NCBI GenBank assembly: GCA_002311835.1
Contig: DBZY01000042.1
Span: 1-20,592, forward strand
Reading direction: 5' to 3'
From: Proteobacteria bacterium UBA1148
GTDB taxonomy: Bacteria > Pseudomonadota > Gammaproteobacteria > Steroidobacterales > Rariloculaceae
DNA: 20,592 nt
Shown: positions 1-7,413 of the stretch, one piece after another
Layout of the letters: the number at the start of each line of letters is the position of its first letter
Position numbering within the stretch: the stretch's first letter is position 1
Made by a program: the position numbers and the translations under genes
Notes under the pieces: generated by a model
Database searches by the model: none
What the model saw: the letters and a program-made list of their open reading frames with translations, nothing else
What the model was told of the DNA's origin: nothing

Positions 1-221
1 TGCGGGGGTGGAGCAATGACAACCCGCTCTGCTTCAACTGTAAGCCGTTCCGCCTCGCTCTGCTCGATCTGAGCTAGGCGATCTGCAAGTAAGGCAATCT
101 GTGCCTTAAGCTCGATGATTTCCTGGGAAACATTTACAGACCCTACCTGAATTGTCTGCGCATAAAGCGGCGCGGTAAAAAGACAATAAAGAACCAACAG
201 AATAGTGATGATGTGTCTCAT
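1..221 (-). CDS. N-terminal fragment of an exported coiled-coil protein, probable Pho-regulated outer-membrane porin
   Basis: This is a partial gene: it starts at the ATG at 221-219 and runs off the left edge with no stop in 73 codons. The first residues (MRHIITILLVLYCLFTAPLYAQ) form a signal peptide with a likely cleavage after YA. A charged coiled-coil stretch follows (ELKAQIALLADRLAQIEQ), then a proline-rich segment. A short N-terminal coiled coil behind a signal peptide is common in phosphate-selective (OprP/OprO-type) and other trimeric porins. A PHO-box-like site lies about 70 bp upstream and a phosphate transporter is next door, which fits a phosphate porin. Export and the coiled coil are seen; the porin assignment is inference from context, because the barrel is outside the window. 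Another periplasmic coiled-coil protein is possible. Confidence 0.6.
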   Translation of the reverse strand, partial: MRHIITILLVLYCLFTAPLYAQTIQVGSVNVSQEIIELKAQIALLADRLAQIEQSEAERLTVEAERVVIAPPP

Positions 222-292
222 AATTATGTGTTCCATTTACGATCGTTTACCTGCCCTGTTGAGAAGGTGGAAACGGAGTGTGATGTCGGGCT

Positions 293-310
293 GTTACAGG
301 CAATTTACAG
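293..310 (-). promoter_or_regulatory. Candidate PHO box upstream of the partial exported protein
   Basis: On the minus strand this reads CTGTAAATTGCCTGTAAC: two 7-bp CTGTAAN repeats separated by 4 bp. That is the 11-bp period of PhoB sites (consensus CTGTCAT-N4-CTGTCAT). It sits 72 bp before the ATG at 221, facing that gene, and downstream of the terminator behind pit. PhoB binding is inferred from the match and from phoB being nearby. Confidence 0.55.
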
Positions 311-330
311 TGCCATAGCGGTGGCAGGAG

Positions 331-353
331 GAAAGAATCGGTTAGTCTAACCG
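331..353 (-). terminator. Probable intrinsic terminator behind pit
   Basis: On the minus strand, CGGTTA-GAC-TAACCG forms a perfect 6-bp stem with a 3-nt loop (339-353), followed by ATTCTTTC. It lies 24 bp past the pit stop codon. The U tract is short and interrupted, so termination may be partial. It separates the pit operon from the next gene on the same strand, which has its own PHO-box-like site. Confidence 0.5.
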
Positions 354-376
354 AGCCCATCTAAACCTACTCGAGC

Positions 377-1636
377 TTATCCAGCACCTCCAAAGAGAAA
401 CCTGAGGAGATAGAAGAAAATGATGGACAGCGCTGCCCCAGCCGGGATAGTGATTACCCAGGAAATAAAGATTCTACCCACCACACCCAGGTTAATTGCA
501 CTGATACCTCGGGCCATTCCCACACCCAACACGGCGCCTACTAGGGTATGTGTCGTAGATACAGGCATGCCAGTACCCGATGCAAATACAATGGTAAACG
601 CGGCTGCCAACTCGGCAGAAAGTCCACGGGTGGGCGTCAGTGCGGTAATGCGCTTACCGACCGTCGCAATGACGTGACGGCCGAAAGTCCCGAGACCTAA
701 AACGATTCCAAAACCTCCAAGAATCAGAACCCAAATCGGAATGGGCGAAGACTGCTCTACCAGTCCGCTGCGGGCAATACTGATGACAGCAGCAACCGGA
801 CCGATTGCGTTCGCTACGTCGTTTGAACCATGTGCAAACGCCATGCTACAAGCAGTGATGACCATGAGCACTGCAAAGACCTTTTCCACCGTGGCAAAAC
901 GAAACTCGCGATCCGCCTTCTCATCCACTTGAATTCGCATCACAAACCAGCGTCCACCCAACGCCACTATCAGGCCAGCTCCGATCGCAATCGTATAGCT
1001 CTCCAGCGTCGTCAGTGTAAGCCCAACATGTGTAAGTCCCTTGAATATCGTGATCAGGGCAATCAACGTAACTGTCACAAAGACATAGAGCGGAGCGTAA
1101 CGCCGTGCTCGCTCGAGGGGATCCGGCCGCATCAGTATTAGCCAGTGAATAGAGTTGTATATGCCGTAAGCGATGATCCCTGCAGTGAGCGGTGAGGCAA
1201 CCCAACTGGCTACAATAATTGCCACTTGCCCCCAAGAGACGGACTGGGCACCCAGTGCCACTACCCCGAAGCCGACGATTGCACCGATGATCGAATGCGT
1301 GGTTGAGACCGGCCAACCCTTCCTCGAAGCAAGCAGCAACCACACAGCAGCGGCCAGAAGAGCGGCAAGCATTCCGAAAATTAAAATCTCCGGATCCTCT
1401 ACCACATAGGAAGAGTCAATAATGCCTCTTCGAATGGTCGACGTTACCTCACCACCCGCAAGAACAGCACCGCTAAATTCGAATACCGCTGCAACCAACA
1501 AGGCTTGACGGATGGTTAATGCCCCAGATCCAATCGACGTTGCCATCGCATTAGCAACATCGTTGGCACCAATCCCCCACGCCATGAACAGGCCGAACAG
1601 GCCAGCTAGTATCAAATACAGTACTTGGTCTTCCAT
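377..1636 (-). CDS. pit: PiT-family inorganic phosphate transporter
   Basis: The 419-residue inner-membrane protein is very hydrophobic, with about ten likely transmembrane segments. It carries both PiT signature repeats: GIGANDVANAMATS near residues 22-35 and AHGSNDVANAIGPV near 269-282, each followed later by a PVSTTH motif. Such proteins move phosphate, usually as a metal-phosphate complex with H+ or Na+, at low affinity; a few PiT relatives carry sulfate. The ATG at 1636 is only 5 nt from the stop of the DUF47 gene, so the two are almost certainly co-transcribed, an arrangement typical of Pit with its accessory protein. The operon is preceded by a PHO-box-like site, suggesting control by phosphate. 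No strong Shine-Dalgarno sequence is seen, which fits coupling to the upstream gene. Confidence 0.93.
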   Translation of the reverse strand: MEDQVLYLILAGLFGLFMAWGIGANDVANAMATSIGSGALTIRQALLVAAVFEFSGAVLAGGEVTSTIRRGIIDSSYVVEDPEILIFGMLAALLAAAVWLLLASRKGWPVSTTHSIIGAIVGFGVVALGAQSVSWGQVAIIVASWVASPLTAGIIAYGIYNSIHWLILMRPDPLERARRYAPLYVFVTVTLIALITIFKGLTHVGLTLTTLESYTIAIGAGLIVALGGRWFVMRIQVDEKADREFRFATVEKVFAVLMVITACSMAFAHGSNDVANAIGPVAAVISIARSGLVEQSSPIPIWVLILGGFGIVLGLGTFGRHVIATVGKRITALTPTRGLSAELAAAFTIVFASGTGMPVSTTHTLVGAVLGVGMARGISAINLGVVGRIFISWVITIPAGAALSIIFFYLLRFLFGGAG

Positions 1637-1641
1637 CGAAT

Positions 1642-2316
1642 CTAGTGGGATAGCAGAACCTGGATGCGCCGCCCGATTCGATCAGCTACATCGGCAATGT
1701 CACCAGTCAATTCGATGATGCGATAGAGAAACATCACATTGACAGGGGGAAGTGTATCTTCAATAAGAAAAAGCTTAGCGCGAATCTCCACCTGCATGAC
1801 ATCCGTATCGTCCTCGATTTGATCCATCTCGTGCACCAGAGATTCCACCACCTCTACCTCAGCACCACGAAAACCGCTTTCATAGAGTTCATCCAATTCT
1901 CGAATACTCTTGCGCGCCTTCTTAGCAGCATCGACATTACGAGAGACGAAGCTCAAAAACTCTTTCTGGATAGACGTCGGGAGTTCCATACGCCGCCCTA
2001 ACGCCAGCCCCGAAACATCTCTGGCTCTGTTCGCGATCTCATCCTGCACCTGCATTAGTTCCATGAGATCCTCTCGGGGAACCGGCATCAAAAGACTCTT
2101 AGCCAACTGGCTTCGAACCTGCCGCTTGAACTCATCCGCTGCATGCTCAAGCTCGACGATTCTGTCCCTACTAGACTGCACTTGGTCCCAATCGCCGCTC
2201 ACAACATGCTCAAAGAACGTGATCAACTCCTTCGCACAGCTGTAACACGTATCCATATGATCCTGTATCGGGCCAACGGGAGAATCTCCAAAAATATTGC
2301 TGATATAACCGGCCAT
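1642..2316 (-). CDS. DUF47 family PhoU-like Pit accessory protein
   Basis: The 224-residue cytoplasmic, mostly helical protein begins MAGYISNIFGDSPVGPIQDHM and matches the DUF47 (TIGR00153/YkaA-like) family. The family is related to PhoU and is nearly always encoded beside pit, where it is thought to modulate Pit transport. Acidic and charged helices are visible, including VPREDLMELMQVQDEIANRARD around residues 78-99 and the conserved HEMDQIEDD near 163-171. Length is normal for the family. It is the first gene of a two-gene operon with pit (5-nt gap). A PHO-box-like site lies 60 bp upstream of the ATG. It is distinct from the true phoU in this window, which has the usual two PhoU repeats. 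Confidence 0.88.
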   Translation of the reverse strand: MAGYISNIFGDSPVGPIQDHMDTCYSCAKELITFFEHVVSGDWDQVQSSRDRIVELEHAADEFKRQVRSQLAKSLLMPVPREDLMELMQVQDEIANRARDVSGLALGRRMELPTSIQKEFLSFVSRNVDAAKKARKSIRELDELYESGFRGAEVEVVESLVHEMDQIEDDTDVMQVEIRAKLFLIEDTLPPVNVMFLYRIIELTGDIADVADRIGRRIQVLLSH

Positions 2317-2375
2317 GACCTACCCTATAAACTGATCTCCTGATAGCCTAGCGCTAACCATGCTAGACACCAAAT

Positions 2376-2393
2376 GTTACAAAATTATTACAG
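2376..2393 (-). promoter_or_regulatory. Candidate PHO box upstream of the DUF47-pit operon
   Basis: The minus strand reads CTGTAATAATTTTGTAAC: CTGTAAT-AATT-TTGTAAC, the 7-4-7 arrangement of a PhoB site. Ten nt downstream is TAGCAT, a plausible -10 element at the distance expected when PhoB replaces the -35. The DUF47 ATG follows at 60 bp. It lies between the divergent dapE and DUF47 genes and faces DUF47. Confidence 0.6.
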
Positions 2394-2458
2394 CGCTCCA
2401 GATTTTGCTTGGATGATCGTCATTCGGCACCTCTCTAAAATTGGGATGAATCAAAATT

Positions 2459-3616
2459 GTGAATAAGACAAAAAATTCACTTATTGACGTCGTTGAGCTT
2501 ACCCGTACCCTCATTCGTCAGCCCTCGATCACACCATTGGATAGCGGTTGCCAGCAGATCATCAAGGACATGCTCGAGGGATTTGGTTTCAGCACCGAAC
2601 CCATGCGTTTTGGCGGAGTGGATAATCTGTGGGCGCGGCACGGTAATGTCGAGCCCGTGTTGTGCTTCGCGGGCCACACCGATGTTGTACCGCCGGGCCC
2701 GCTAGAAGACTGGACGGTCGATCCGTTCGCGGCAGAGATCCACGATGGGCGGCTCATTGCACGGGGTGCTGCAGATATGAAGTCAGGTCTTGCTGCCATG
2801 CTAACGGCCTGCGGGCGTTTCATCGGAGCACATCCAAATCATGCGGGTTCCATTGCATTTTTAATTACAAGCGATGAAGAAGGCGAGGCCAAAGACGGAA
2901 CGTACAAAGTCATGAACACCCTCGCCAAACGCAACGATCATATTGACTGGTGCGTACTTGGCGAGCCATCGAGCACCAAGCAACTGGGAGACACGATCCG
3001 GATCGGACGCCGGGGCAGCCTGACCGGATTAATGACCCTCCACGGCGTGCGGGGTCACGTAGCCTACCCTGCGGAGGCTAGAAACCCGGTGCACGACCTA
3101 GCCGAGTTCATAAGTGCCATCAACCATGAGCCGCTAGACAAAGGCAACAGCCATTTCCCGCCTACGAGCTTTCAGATGGTAAATGTACATTCCGACGCGG
3201 GAGCCCCGAACGTCATTCCGGGGGAGCTCAATTGCCGGTTTAACTTTCGCTATTCGACCCAGTGGACCCAAAAAACGCTGTCCGCACACGTGGAGGAACT
3301 AGTCTCAAAACTTGGGATTGACTGCAATATCACATGGCGCAATGCGGGGGATCCGTTCCTAACCCGGGAAGGCCGACTATCTGAGGCAGCCCGTCGCGCC
3401 GTCAAAGAGCGTACGGGACTAGATCCCGAGTTATCCACAAGCGGCGGAACATCCGACGGGCGCTTTATCGCACCTCATGGGGTCGACGTGGTAGAGATCG
3501 GTCCGGTCAATAAAACCATCCACAAAACCAACGAGGAAATCCTCGTTGAGGACATACCACTTCTGACCGATATCTACTATCGAATCGTAGAACTGCTGCT
3601 CGTCGAGGACGCGTAG
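2459..3616 (+). CDS. dapE: Succinyl-diaminopimelate desuccinylase
   Basis: DapE is a zinc M20-family hydrolase that releases succinate from N-succinyl-LL-diaminopimelate, a step in lysine and peptidoglycan precursor synthesis. At 385 residues it has the usual length. Metal-site residues are visible: H73 and D75 in FAGHTDVVPPG, D106 in ARGAADMKSG, the E140-E141 pair in TSDEEGEAKDG, E169 in LGEPSS, and a late histidine H355 in KTIHKTNEE. The SGGTSDGRFI motif is also present. The start is taken as GTG at 2459: the nearby upstream ATG at 2446 is in another frame and closes at once. A weak GGGA precedes it. It is the only plus-strand protein gene on the left side, divergent from the DUF47-pit operon and convergent with dsbB. 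Confidence 0.94.
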   Translation: MNKTKNSLIDVVELTRTLIRQPSITPLDSGCQQIIKDMLEGFGFSTEPMRFGGVDNLWARHGNVEPVLCFAGHTDVVPPGPLEDWTVDPFAAEIHDGRLIARGAADMKSGLAAMLTACGRFIGAHPNHAGSIAFLITSDEEGEAKDGTYKVMNTLAKRNDHIDWCVLGEPSSTKQLGDTIRIGRRGSLTGLMTLHGVRGHVAYPAEARNPVHDLAEFISAINHEPLDKGNSHFPPTSFQMVNVHSDAGAPNVIPGELNCRFNFRYSTQWTQKTLSAHVEELVSKLGIDCNITWRNAGDPFLTREGRLSEAARRAVKERTGLDPELSTSGGTSDGRFIAPHGVDVVEIGPVNKTIHKTNEEILVEDIPLLTDIYYRIVELLLVEDA

Positions 3617-3650
3617 TAAAAACCGCACCCGTTTCCGCTCCACTGTCCCT

Positions 3651-3670
3651 AACAGCTCGAGCAGTTTTCC
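3651..3670 (+). terminator. Weak hairpin between convergent dapE and dsbB
   Basis: The 16-bp near-palindrome AACAGCTCGAGCAGTT has one mismatch around a TCGA centre and is followed by TTCC on the plus strand. It lies between two convergent stop codons, where a bidirectional terminator would be expected. The stem is short and the U tract poor, so the call is tentative. Confidence 0.28.
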
Positions 3671-3678
3671 AAACCCTG

Positions 3679-4182
3679 TTAATTGGGCAGGCGGGCCCAG
3701 TTCGCCGCCACCGCAAGACCGCCCAGCAGTACAAACCATACGAACGCCCAGCTGGGCATACTCAACCCCAGAAACGACCAAACTACCTCGGCGCACTCAC
3801 CGGACCCGGTCAGGACCAACTCCAACGCCTCCAGCAGAGGAAACGCATCCATGATGTAGTCGAATCCGGGACCACATGCGGGAATCTGATCTGCCGGAAG
3901 GTTCTGGATATAGACATGCCGGCCTGCAATTGCTGCGCCCGTTCCATTTACCACTAAACCGAGCACCCCGTAGGCTCGGACGCTTAGTCCGGTTGGCCTG
4001 TGCAGGCCCGCCACTAAAAACACCAACCCACCTGCTATGAAAGCAACGCGCTGAAAGATACAGAGGGGACAAGCTTCTAATCCAAGTACATGCTGCGCGA
4101 ATAACGCGTAAGCGATCAACCCCACAACGACACCAACCCCCGCCAGATTAAGCCAACGTCGTTGGTGCTTCGTATCAATCAG
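3679..4182 (-). CDS. dsbB: Disulfide bond formation protein B (non-standard start proposed)
   Basis: DsbB is the inner-membrane quinone-dependent oxidase that re-oxidises periplasmic DsbA. Counting from the proposed start, it shows C38-P-L-C41 in the first periplasmic loop and the second pair C103 (PACGPGFDYI) and C130 (GSGECAEVVWSFLGL), with four membrane helices. No in-frame ATG, GTG or TTG exists near the expected N-terminus. An AGGAG at 4194-4190 stands exactly 7 nt before a CTG at 4182-4180, giving 167 residues, the normal family size. The in-frame ATT at 4179 is a second option. An in-frame GTG at 4287 would add 35 residues unlike DsbB inside phoU, with no Shine-Dalgarno. The CTG starts 5 nt before the phoU stop TGA (4177-4175), implying translational coupling. 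Product confidence is high; start confidence is moderate. Confidence 0.88.
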   Translation of the reverse strand: MIDTKHQRRWLNLAGVGVVVGLIAYALFAQHVLGLEACPLCIFQRVAFIAGGLVFLVAGLHRPTGLSVRAYGVLGLVVNGTGAAIAGRHVYIQNLPADQIPACGPGFDYIMDAFPLLEALELVLTGSGECAEVVWSFLGLSMPSWAFVWFVLLGGLAVAANWARLPN

Positions 4183-4906
4183 AACTAGGCTCCTGTTTGC
4201 GGTTTGCCTGGGCAATCGCTGCTTCAATGTTCTCGATTCCAGTGTGACGGATGTCTTCGCCGTATACCATGAAGATGACATATTCACAGATATTCTTAGC
4301 GTGATCGCCTATACGCTCCAGGGAGCGAGCTATCCACGTTATGTCCATAACGCGTTTTATTGTGCGCGGATCTTCCATCATGAAAGTAATCGCTTGACGA
4401 TAGATAGTTTCGTATTCCTCGTCGACGATGTCATCGGATTTCACCACCTCAAGCGCTTCCTTATCATCGAGCCGCGCAAAGGCATCCAGGGCGCCGTGAA
4501 TCATCTCCTTAACGTGGCGAGCCAGATTTCTGAGGTCTCGATAGTTCGTAGATGGGCGTTCGACGGCTGCCAGTCCAGCCGCAAGCATGCCCATTTTTTT
4601 TGCTTCATCTCCAATTCGCTCTAGATCCGTAATCGTCTTGATTATGGCTAGAATCAAGCGTAGATCGCTGGCTGTGGCCCCAGGCGTCGCTAGAAGTCGG
4701 CTGCACTCCCCATCGATGCTCACCTCCATTTTATTGACCTTGGAATCATCGTGGGCTACCTGCAAGCCAAGCTCGCTATCCGCATCGGACAACGCTCGGG
4801 TAGCACGCTCGAATTGCTCTTCCACTAGGCCGCCCATATTGAGAACAGCCGTACGTACTGTTTCTAAATCCTCGCTAAAACGGTGTATGGCGCGCTCACC
4901 TTCCAT
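4175..4906 (-). CDS. phoU: Phosphate signalling regulator PhoU
   Basis: The 243-residue cytoplasmic protein of paired three-helix bundles begins MEGERAIHRFSEDLETVRTA. It shows the repeated PhoU metal-binding motifs: TDLERIGDEAKKMG near residues 92-105 and SLERIGDHAKNICEY near 190-204. PhoU represses Pho signalling by linking the phosphate transporter to PhoR. The ATG at 4906 lies 5 nt after the phoR stop and the gene overlaps the proposed dsbB start, so it is the third gene of phoB-phoR-phoU-dsbB. No pst genes are in the window, so its usual transporter partner is not seen here. Length is normal. Confidence 0.93.
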   Translation of the reverse strand: MEGERAIHRFSEDLETVRTAVLNMGGLVEEQFERATRALSDADSELGLQVAHDDSKVNKMEVSIDGECSRLLATPGATASDLRLILAIIKTITDLERIGDEAKKMGMLAAGLAAVERPSTNYRDLRNLARHVKEMIHGALDAFARLDDKEALEVVKSDDIVDEEYETIYRQAITFMMEDPRTIKRVMDITWIARSLERIGDHAKNICEYVIFMVYGEDIRHTGIENIEAAIAQANRKQEPSSD

Positions 4907-4911
4907 GGTAA

Positions 4912-5967
4912 TTAGTTAACTACAGCCTTTTGGGGAGACCGCGAAGAAACGACTCGGGTCTCGGGAAAATGGCATCCAAAAGTACTTCCCTTACCCATCT
5001 GGCTCTCGATGCTCAGGTGCCCGTTGTGCCGCTGCACGGCATGTCTAACAATGGCGAGACCCAGACCCGTACCACCCGTCTCCCGAGAACGTCCCTTGTC
5101 CACTCGATAAAAACGTTCGGTGATACGAGGAATATGTTCCTCCTGGATACCAATCCCTGTATCTACAACAAGAAAAATCGCAGCAGCGCCGTCTCTGCGC
5201 CACTGAATTTGGATATGACCGTCTTCGGATGTAAATCTGACAGCATTGTTGATGAGGTTAAGAAAGATTGAGTGCACCTCGGACTCATTCCCAAGCAATG
5301 CGAGCTCAGCGTCCAACTGTAGCTCTAGACACGGCGATTTAGAGCGGTTTGAAAATTCCGTATAAATCGGCTCGAGCAACTCGCGAACGTCGATAAACTC
5401 ATACTCCGCTTCATCCTCCGAGGACTCCAGTCGTGTAAGCTCAATCAAGTCACTGAGAATCGTCGTCATGCGATCCACTTGTCGTTGAGTCTCTGTAATG
5501 GGCCCGTCCCAGCTCTCCGGAAGCTCTCCGCCTTCTGCCAACGCATCTAGATAACCGCTAATCACCGTCAAAGGCGACCTAAGCTCGTGCGATGCGTTCG
5601 CGATGAAGTCCCGACGCGTTCGCTCCAATCGAACCTGACGCGTAACATCGCGAATGATCGCCAGACTTTGTCCTCTTCCGTAAGGGACAAGTTGAATTGC
5701 CAGATAGCGCTCTGAATCGCGGGGAGAGGGAATAACAACCTCGCCTTGCGGGTCCTCTTGATAGGCCACAAAGTCCGGATGCCTGATTAAGTTGTCAACC
5801 CGCTGACCGCGATCTCTAACGGAGTCAAATCCCAGAAGGGTCGTAACTGCGGAATTGAACCATACTATTTCGTGAGCCGAGTTAAGAATGATGCCACCAT
5901 CTTGCAGCGCATCGGTACACTCTCGAACCTCTCGTAGAAGACGCTTATAACGATCAGTCAATCTCAA
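4912..5967 (-). CDS. phoR: Phosphate regulon sensor histidine kinase PhoR lacking the membrane anchor
   Basis: PhoR phosphorylates PhoB when phosphate is low. The 351-residue protein starts directly at a PAS domain (about 15-105; DGGIILNSAHEIVWFN, ending LAIIRDVTRQ). The HisKA domain carries H127 in NASHELRSPLT, and the ATPase domain has N241 (NLINNA), DTGIGI at 269-274 and GTGLGLA at 299-305. E. coli PhoR carries two membrane helices and a linker before the PAS; here nothing hydrophobic precedes it. The upstream sequence is already phoB, whose stop TGA overlaps the TTG at 5967 by 4 nt. GAGG at 5973-5970 is better spaced for the TTG at 5961. No ATG is available. The catalytic parts look intact, so a soluble PhoR is predicted. 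Confidence 0.9.
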   Translation of the reverse strand: MRLTDRYKRLLREVRECTDALQDGGIILNSAHEIVWFNSAVTTLLGFDSVRDRGQRVDNLIRHPDFVAYQEDPQGEVVIPSPRDSERYLAIQLVPYGRGQSLAIIRDVTRQVRLERTRRDFIANASHELRSPLTVISGYLDALAEGGELPESWDGPITETQRQVDRMTTILSDLIELTRLESSEDEAEYEFIDVRELLEPIYTEFSNRSKSPCLELQLDAELALLGNESEVHSIFLNLINNAVRFTSEDGHIQIQWRRDGAAAIFLVVDTGIGIQEEHIPRITERFYRVDKGRSRETGGTGLGLAIVRHAVQRHNGHLSIESQMGKGSTFGCHFPETRVVSSRSPQKAVVN

Positions 5968-6656
5968 GCCTCGCGTGATGAAAACCGATAACCCACTCCA
6001 CGAACAGTTTGAACTAGCTTATCGTACCCGTACCGAGTCAGGGCCTTACGAAGCCTCCGTATGTGAACGTCAACGGTCCGCTCCTCTACATACACAGCTC
6101 CACCCCAAATACGATCTAGAAGCTGAGCACGGCTATAAACCCGATCCCGATGACGCATAAAGAAATACAGCAACCGATATTCTGTAGGACCCAGAACGAT
6201 CTCCGATTCCCCAACGCTGACCCGATGACTAGCTGCATCCAACTTAAGCCCCTCTGCCGTCAAGATCTCTTCCTCTACCAGTGGCCCTCTACGCAACACG
6301 GCCTTAATTCTAGCCAACAACTCTCGTGAGGAAAAAGGCTTTGTAATGTAATCGTCCGCACCTCCCTCTAAACCCGCCACACGGTCATCTTCTCCGACGC
6401 GGGCCGTCAACATGATTACAGGAATTTCGCGGGTCTCTGGGTTCCGTTTCAGCTGGCGTGTCAACTCTAGCCCACTGACATCGGGCAGCATCCAGTCCAT
6501 TAGCACTACGTCCGGATAGTGATCTGCAATTGAAACACGGGCTTCCTGACCGGACCCAACAGGCAACACCTCATAACCTGCACGACCCAGGTTAAAGACC
6601 AGCATATCCCGGATCGCAACCTCGTCTTCGACAACTAGTACTCGTGTATCGGTCAT
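5964..6656 (-). CDS. phoB: Phosphate regulon response regulator PhoB
   Basis: PhoB is the OmpR-family transcription factor that activates PHO-box promoters after phosphorylation by PhoR. The receiver domain (about 1-120) has the acidic pocket ED at residues 10-11, the phosphoacceptor D54 in LMDWMLPDVSG, T84 and K106 in DDYITKPFS. The winged-helix domain (about 130-230) ends in VQTVRGVGYRFS, with VDVHIRRLRKAL in the recognition region. The protein aligns end to end with E. coli PhoB. The ATG at 6656 is chosen because it places the N-terminus as in that protein; a GTG at 6668 would add four residues, and neither has a good ribosome binding site. It is first in phoB-phoR-phoU-dsbB and has a PHO-box-like site upstream, so autoregulation is likely. 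Confidence 0.95.
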   Translation of the reverse strand: MTDTRVLVVEDEVAIRDMLVFNLGRAGYEVLPVGSGQEARVSIADHYPDVVLMDWMLPDVSGLELTRQLKRNPETREIPVIMLTARVGEDDRVAGLEGGADDYITKPFSSRELLARIKAVLRRGPLVEEEILTAEGLKLDAASHRVSVGESEIVLGPTEYRLLYFFMRHRDRVYSRAQLLDRIWGGAVYVEERTVDVHIRRLRKALTRYGYDKLVQTVRGVGYRFSSREA

Positions 6657-6702
6657 ATTCCTACGCACTTAGTTCTATAACCAACTACTACACAGAAGGA
6701 TT

Positions 6703-6720
6703 ATTACAGTTTCGTGACGG
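6703..6720 (-). promoter_or_regulatory. Candidate PHO box upstream of phoB
   Basis: The minus strand reads CCGTCACGAAACTGTAAT: CCGTCAC-GAAA-CTGTAAT, two 7-bp half-sites with a 4-bp spacer, as in PhoB operators. It lies 46 bp before the phoB ATG at 6656, in the gap after tsaB. It is the closest of the three sites to the textbook consensus and suggests positive autoregulation of phoB. No strong -10 was identified at the ideal distance. Confidence 0.65.
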
Positions 6721-6741
6721 CAAATCTCAAACAAACTACTT

Positions 6742-7413
6742 TCATTTTTGCCAGGCAGCCTCGGACCTCAAGTAAACCGGCGTGGCCTCCTCGGGGCACC
6801 GTCCTCGTCCCGCTGCTAAATCCAGCACAGCCTGGGGAAATAGGTCCGTTGCGCAGGGACGAGCCTCCGTCAGAACACTTCTAGCACAACCGACCAGCGG
6901 CTCAAGAGGACTTTCATATACTGCAAAACCGTTACCCGCCGCAGTCCACTCCTCCAAGCCATCAGCGCTAACTACCACGGGCTCAGTGAGCCGCTCCTCG
7001 CCTACTGCTTGCGCTAGACCATCACGAAGATTGTACCCCGCCCAGAAAACCTCTCCCATATGGGCATCGATGCAGACCAGCGCGCTCTGAATCCCACGTG
7101 CACGCCACAACCCCTGAGCAATAGCCGCGAGACTCGAAACCGGCAACAAAGGGAGCCCAGAAGCTAAACCCAAGCCCTGTGCCGCTGCCGCAGCAATCCG
7201 CAACCCAGTAAAAGATCCAGGACCACGATCAAACGCGATACCGTCAAGATCCGCTAATCGCAACCCCGCCGAAACGAGAAGCTTCTGCGCAAGGGGTAGG
7301 AGTTGCTCAGTTTGCTGACGTGGGGTTGCAATACTCTCCTCACTGATATCCATATCAACCTGCAGTGCAACGGTGCCTTCCTCGCTTGAGGTTTCAAAAG
7401 CTAGTATTTTCAC
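6742..7413 (-). CDS. tsaB: tRNA threonylcarbamoyladenosine biosynthesis protein TsaB
   Basis: TsaB is the inactive ASKHA-fold partner of TsaD in the complex that makes t6A37 on ANN-decoding tRNAs. The N-terminus MKILAFETSSEEGTVAL and the motif FDRGPGSFTGLRIA (about residues 68-81) are diagnostic, and the 223-residue length is normal. The start is set at GTG 7413, because an in-frame GTG-started extension to 7464 would add 17 residues unlike TsaB. The gene overlaps the yoaA end by 20 nt. yoaA and tsaB are also neighbours in E. coli and relatives, so the pair is conserved. Its 3' end leaves about 85 bp before the phoB ATG, which hold the phoB promoter region. Confidence 0.93.
   Translation of the reverse strand: MKILAFETSSEEGTVALQVDMDISEESIATPRQQTEQLLPLAQKLLVSAGLRLADLDGIAFDRGPGSFTGLRIAAAAAQGLGLASGLPLLPVSSLAAIAQGLWRARGIQSALVCIDAHMGEVFWAGYNLRDGLAQAVGEERLTEPVVVSADGLEEWTAAGNGFAVYESPLEPLVGCARSVLTEARPCATDLFPQAVLDLAAGRGRCPEEATPVYLRSEAAWQK

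Noticed and set aside
921..1343. Minus-strand 140-residue open frame inside pit
   Set aside because: It is in another frame of the well-supported transporter gene, with composition expected of an out-of-frame shadow.
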